A stretch of DNA of 64,000 nucleotides from Varanus komodoensis (lineage: Eukaryota > Chordata > Lepidosauria > Squamata > Varanidae): the NCBI RefSeq assembly GCF_004798865.1, contig NW_025335268.1:79758468-79822467 (forward strand), given 5' to 3'. Below, in pieces: positions 62,661-64,000 of this stretch (positions are counted from its first letter, which is position 1; the number at the start of each line of letters is the position of its first letter). The notes under the pieces were generated by a model that was not told the DNA's origin, searched no databases, and was given only the letters and a program-made list of their open reading frames with translations. Both the position numbers and the translations under genes were made by a program.

Positions 62661-64000
62661 GCTAAACACATTTTGTACTACAGTAACCATGATGCACAGA
62701 ATGTTCCAAATGTTGTTAATCTTGTGTGATGAATTCCCTTTGAAACTCTGTTCAGTACTAGGCTGTTCTGAATGTCTCTTTTGAACAGATGTATAAGCCG
62801 TATGTGCAAGTTACAGACCACAAACAAAGAAGAAATGATTCTGCCCACATGGGCTTAAACTGAAATAATAGTTTCCTGGTCTTCCGCAAGTATTAATTAA
62901 CCTAGCTATGCTAAGATGATTGTGTTATCAGCAATTACTGCTGGTGTGAACAGTCACTTTGCTTATCGTAAGCTTTACAGAAAATCTTGAGACTGTAATT
63001 GGTGCATTTCATCACTGTTGGACCCCATTCTTTATGTTCCCCTCTCTGTGTTTATATAAAGAAACCTGCCAACTGAGCTCAACCCTTTGTGTACCTGAAG
63101 TGATCCGTAGTCCAAGAGAATGGCAGAGCATTCTCCAACAGACAGTGCTCACCTTGCCCACATAACATGCTTTGAAATGTGTCCCTCAAAGTGAAGGTGG
63201 CAGCATATTTTGCCAGTGAGATGGCACCTTCTGGGACACAAAGACAGTGATTGCACTGGAGCAGCAATGGAAGGAGGAAGGTCCTAACAGGCTACACAAC
63301 CAGAAATGGGGAGTCTGGGTGAAAAGGCTGTTGTCATTCCATCAAGAGAAGTGCTGAAATGTGGCTGCAAGTGCATTGTTTATTTCTGCTTTAAGCACTG
63401 CTGTCTGCTGGTAGGAACACTCCTGTGGCATTGCATGGGTGCTGTCTTAGAGGCAGGAGGGAGGGAAAAGTGCTTGAAATGCTTTTGGGAGAAGCAAATG
63501 GAGTGTTTGGGGGTCACCAATTGCCTGTGAGCCTTTCAGTGAAAAAGCCATGGAACTTGCTATCAAGCTTGTCATCATACCATGCAACTGCCCAGGTAAA
63601 CTCAGCAACTGCAGTTCCTGCCCCTGACTACAGATCAGGTATAACTAGATTGAAGAAGTGCTTGTCCAAATACAAAGTTATGGAAGTCCTGCTGCTCACA
63701 TCCCAGCTTCTTGAGAACTTCCAAGGTATCCACAGGATGAACTATCCTCTTATGAATGCTATTACTCAGCAGGCTTTGGTGATGAGCTTTGTCCAAAAAC
63801 CTTTTGAAGCACAAATACATAGGGTGAAATCCAGTGCAGTTTTTTTCTGTCATTGGCTTCCTCACATGAAGTCTACTGGACTACCTTTGTATTAATGCTC
63901 TTTTGGAGCCCTCTGAGTGTTTTCAAAGGTGCCTTATTGGCAGAGCAGAAGTACTCTCATGTGGCACTGGCTTCAGCCCATGAGGTCCAGTGGATTGCTC
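62661..64000. other. Intronic DNA, possibly more fossil DIRS
   Basis: No gene is supported; the frames at 62959-63165, 63306-63530 and 63425-63895 are unlike known proteins. Short words near 63150-63240 weakly recall the gag-like region of the 14924 element, but not enough for a call. Confidence 0.3.

Noticed and set aside
63425-63895. Plus-strand ORF of 156 codons near the window end
   Set aside because: Composition and codon use look random, an overlapping minus frame is equally open, and no family is recognised.

Overview
The window is vertebrate nuclear DNA, most likely from a sauropsid and probably a squamate reptile. Exons are short and separated by kilobase introns. The repeats are L2-type LINEs with ATAAATA tails, DIRS-type retroelements, tRNA-derived SINEs and small palindromic DNA elements, a mix usual in lizard and snake genomes. 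The species cannot be named from the sequence alone.

The one gene that can be named with confidence is SHROOM2 (APXL), on the minus strand. Its last five coding exons lie at 31861-32619, 25909-26460, 23280-23460, 12645-12917 and 10053-10319. All join at GT/AG sites with matching phases and give 676 codons plus a stop. They encode the proline-rich linker and the whole C-terminal ASD2 domain, the part of Shroom proteins that binds Rho kinase and drives actomyosin contraction. A polyadenylation signal with a GT-rich downstream element sits at 9441-9490 and gives a 3'UTR of about 0.6 kb. The upstream exons (PDZ domain and the large ASD1 exon) are not in the window, so the intron above 32619 is at least 31 kb.

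Layout: 1-9470 is intergenic DNA with old LINE pieces. 9470-32619 is the 3' half of SHROOM2. Its 10.4-kb intron (12918-23279) holds a nearly whole 5.9-kb DIRS-type element (14924-20817) and an unidentified protein-like ORF (13505-13853). 32620-64000 is the interior of the long upstream intron. It carries a pogo/Tigger-like DNA transposon with a GC-rich 246-bp minisatellite (40013-41407), a non-LTR fragment with a C-terminal zinc finger (about 41640-42340), a nearly full-length L2 LINE (about 43630-47208) facing a truncated L2 copy (47956-48355), two worn DIRS copies (about 52713-55470 and 59500-62660) and old L2-like sequence (57000-58260). Two short exon-like stretches in this intron (52142-52273 and 58749-58849) have splice sites but no recognised product.

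SHROOM2 is the only working gene that can be supported. Everything else is repeat-derived or unassigned. No operon, CRISPR array, rRNA gene or intact tRNA gene was seen.
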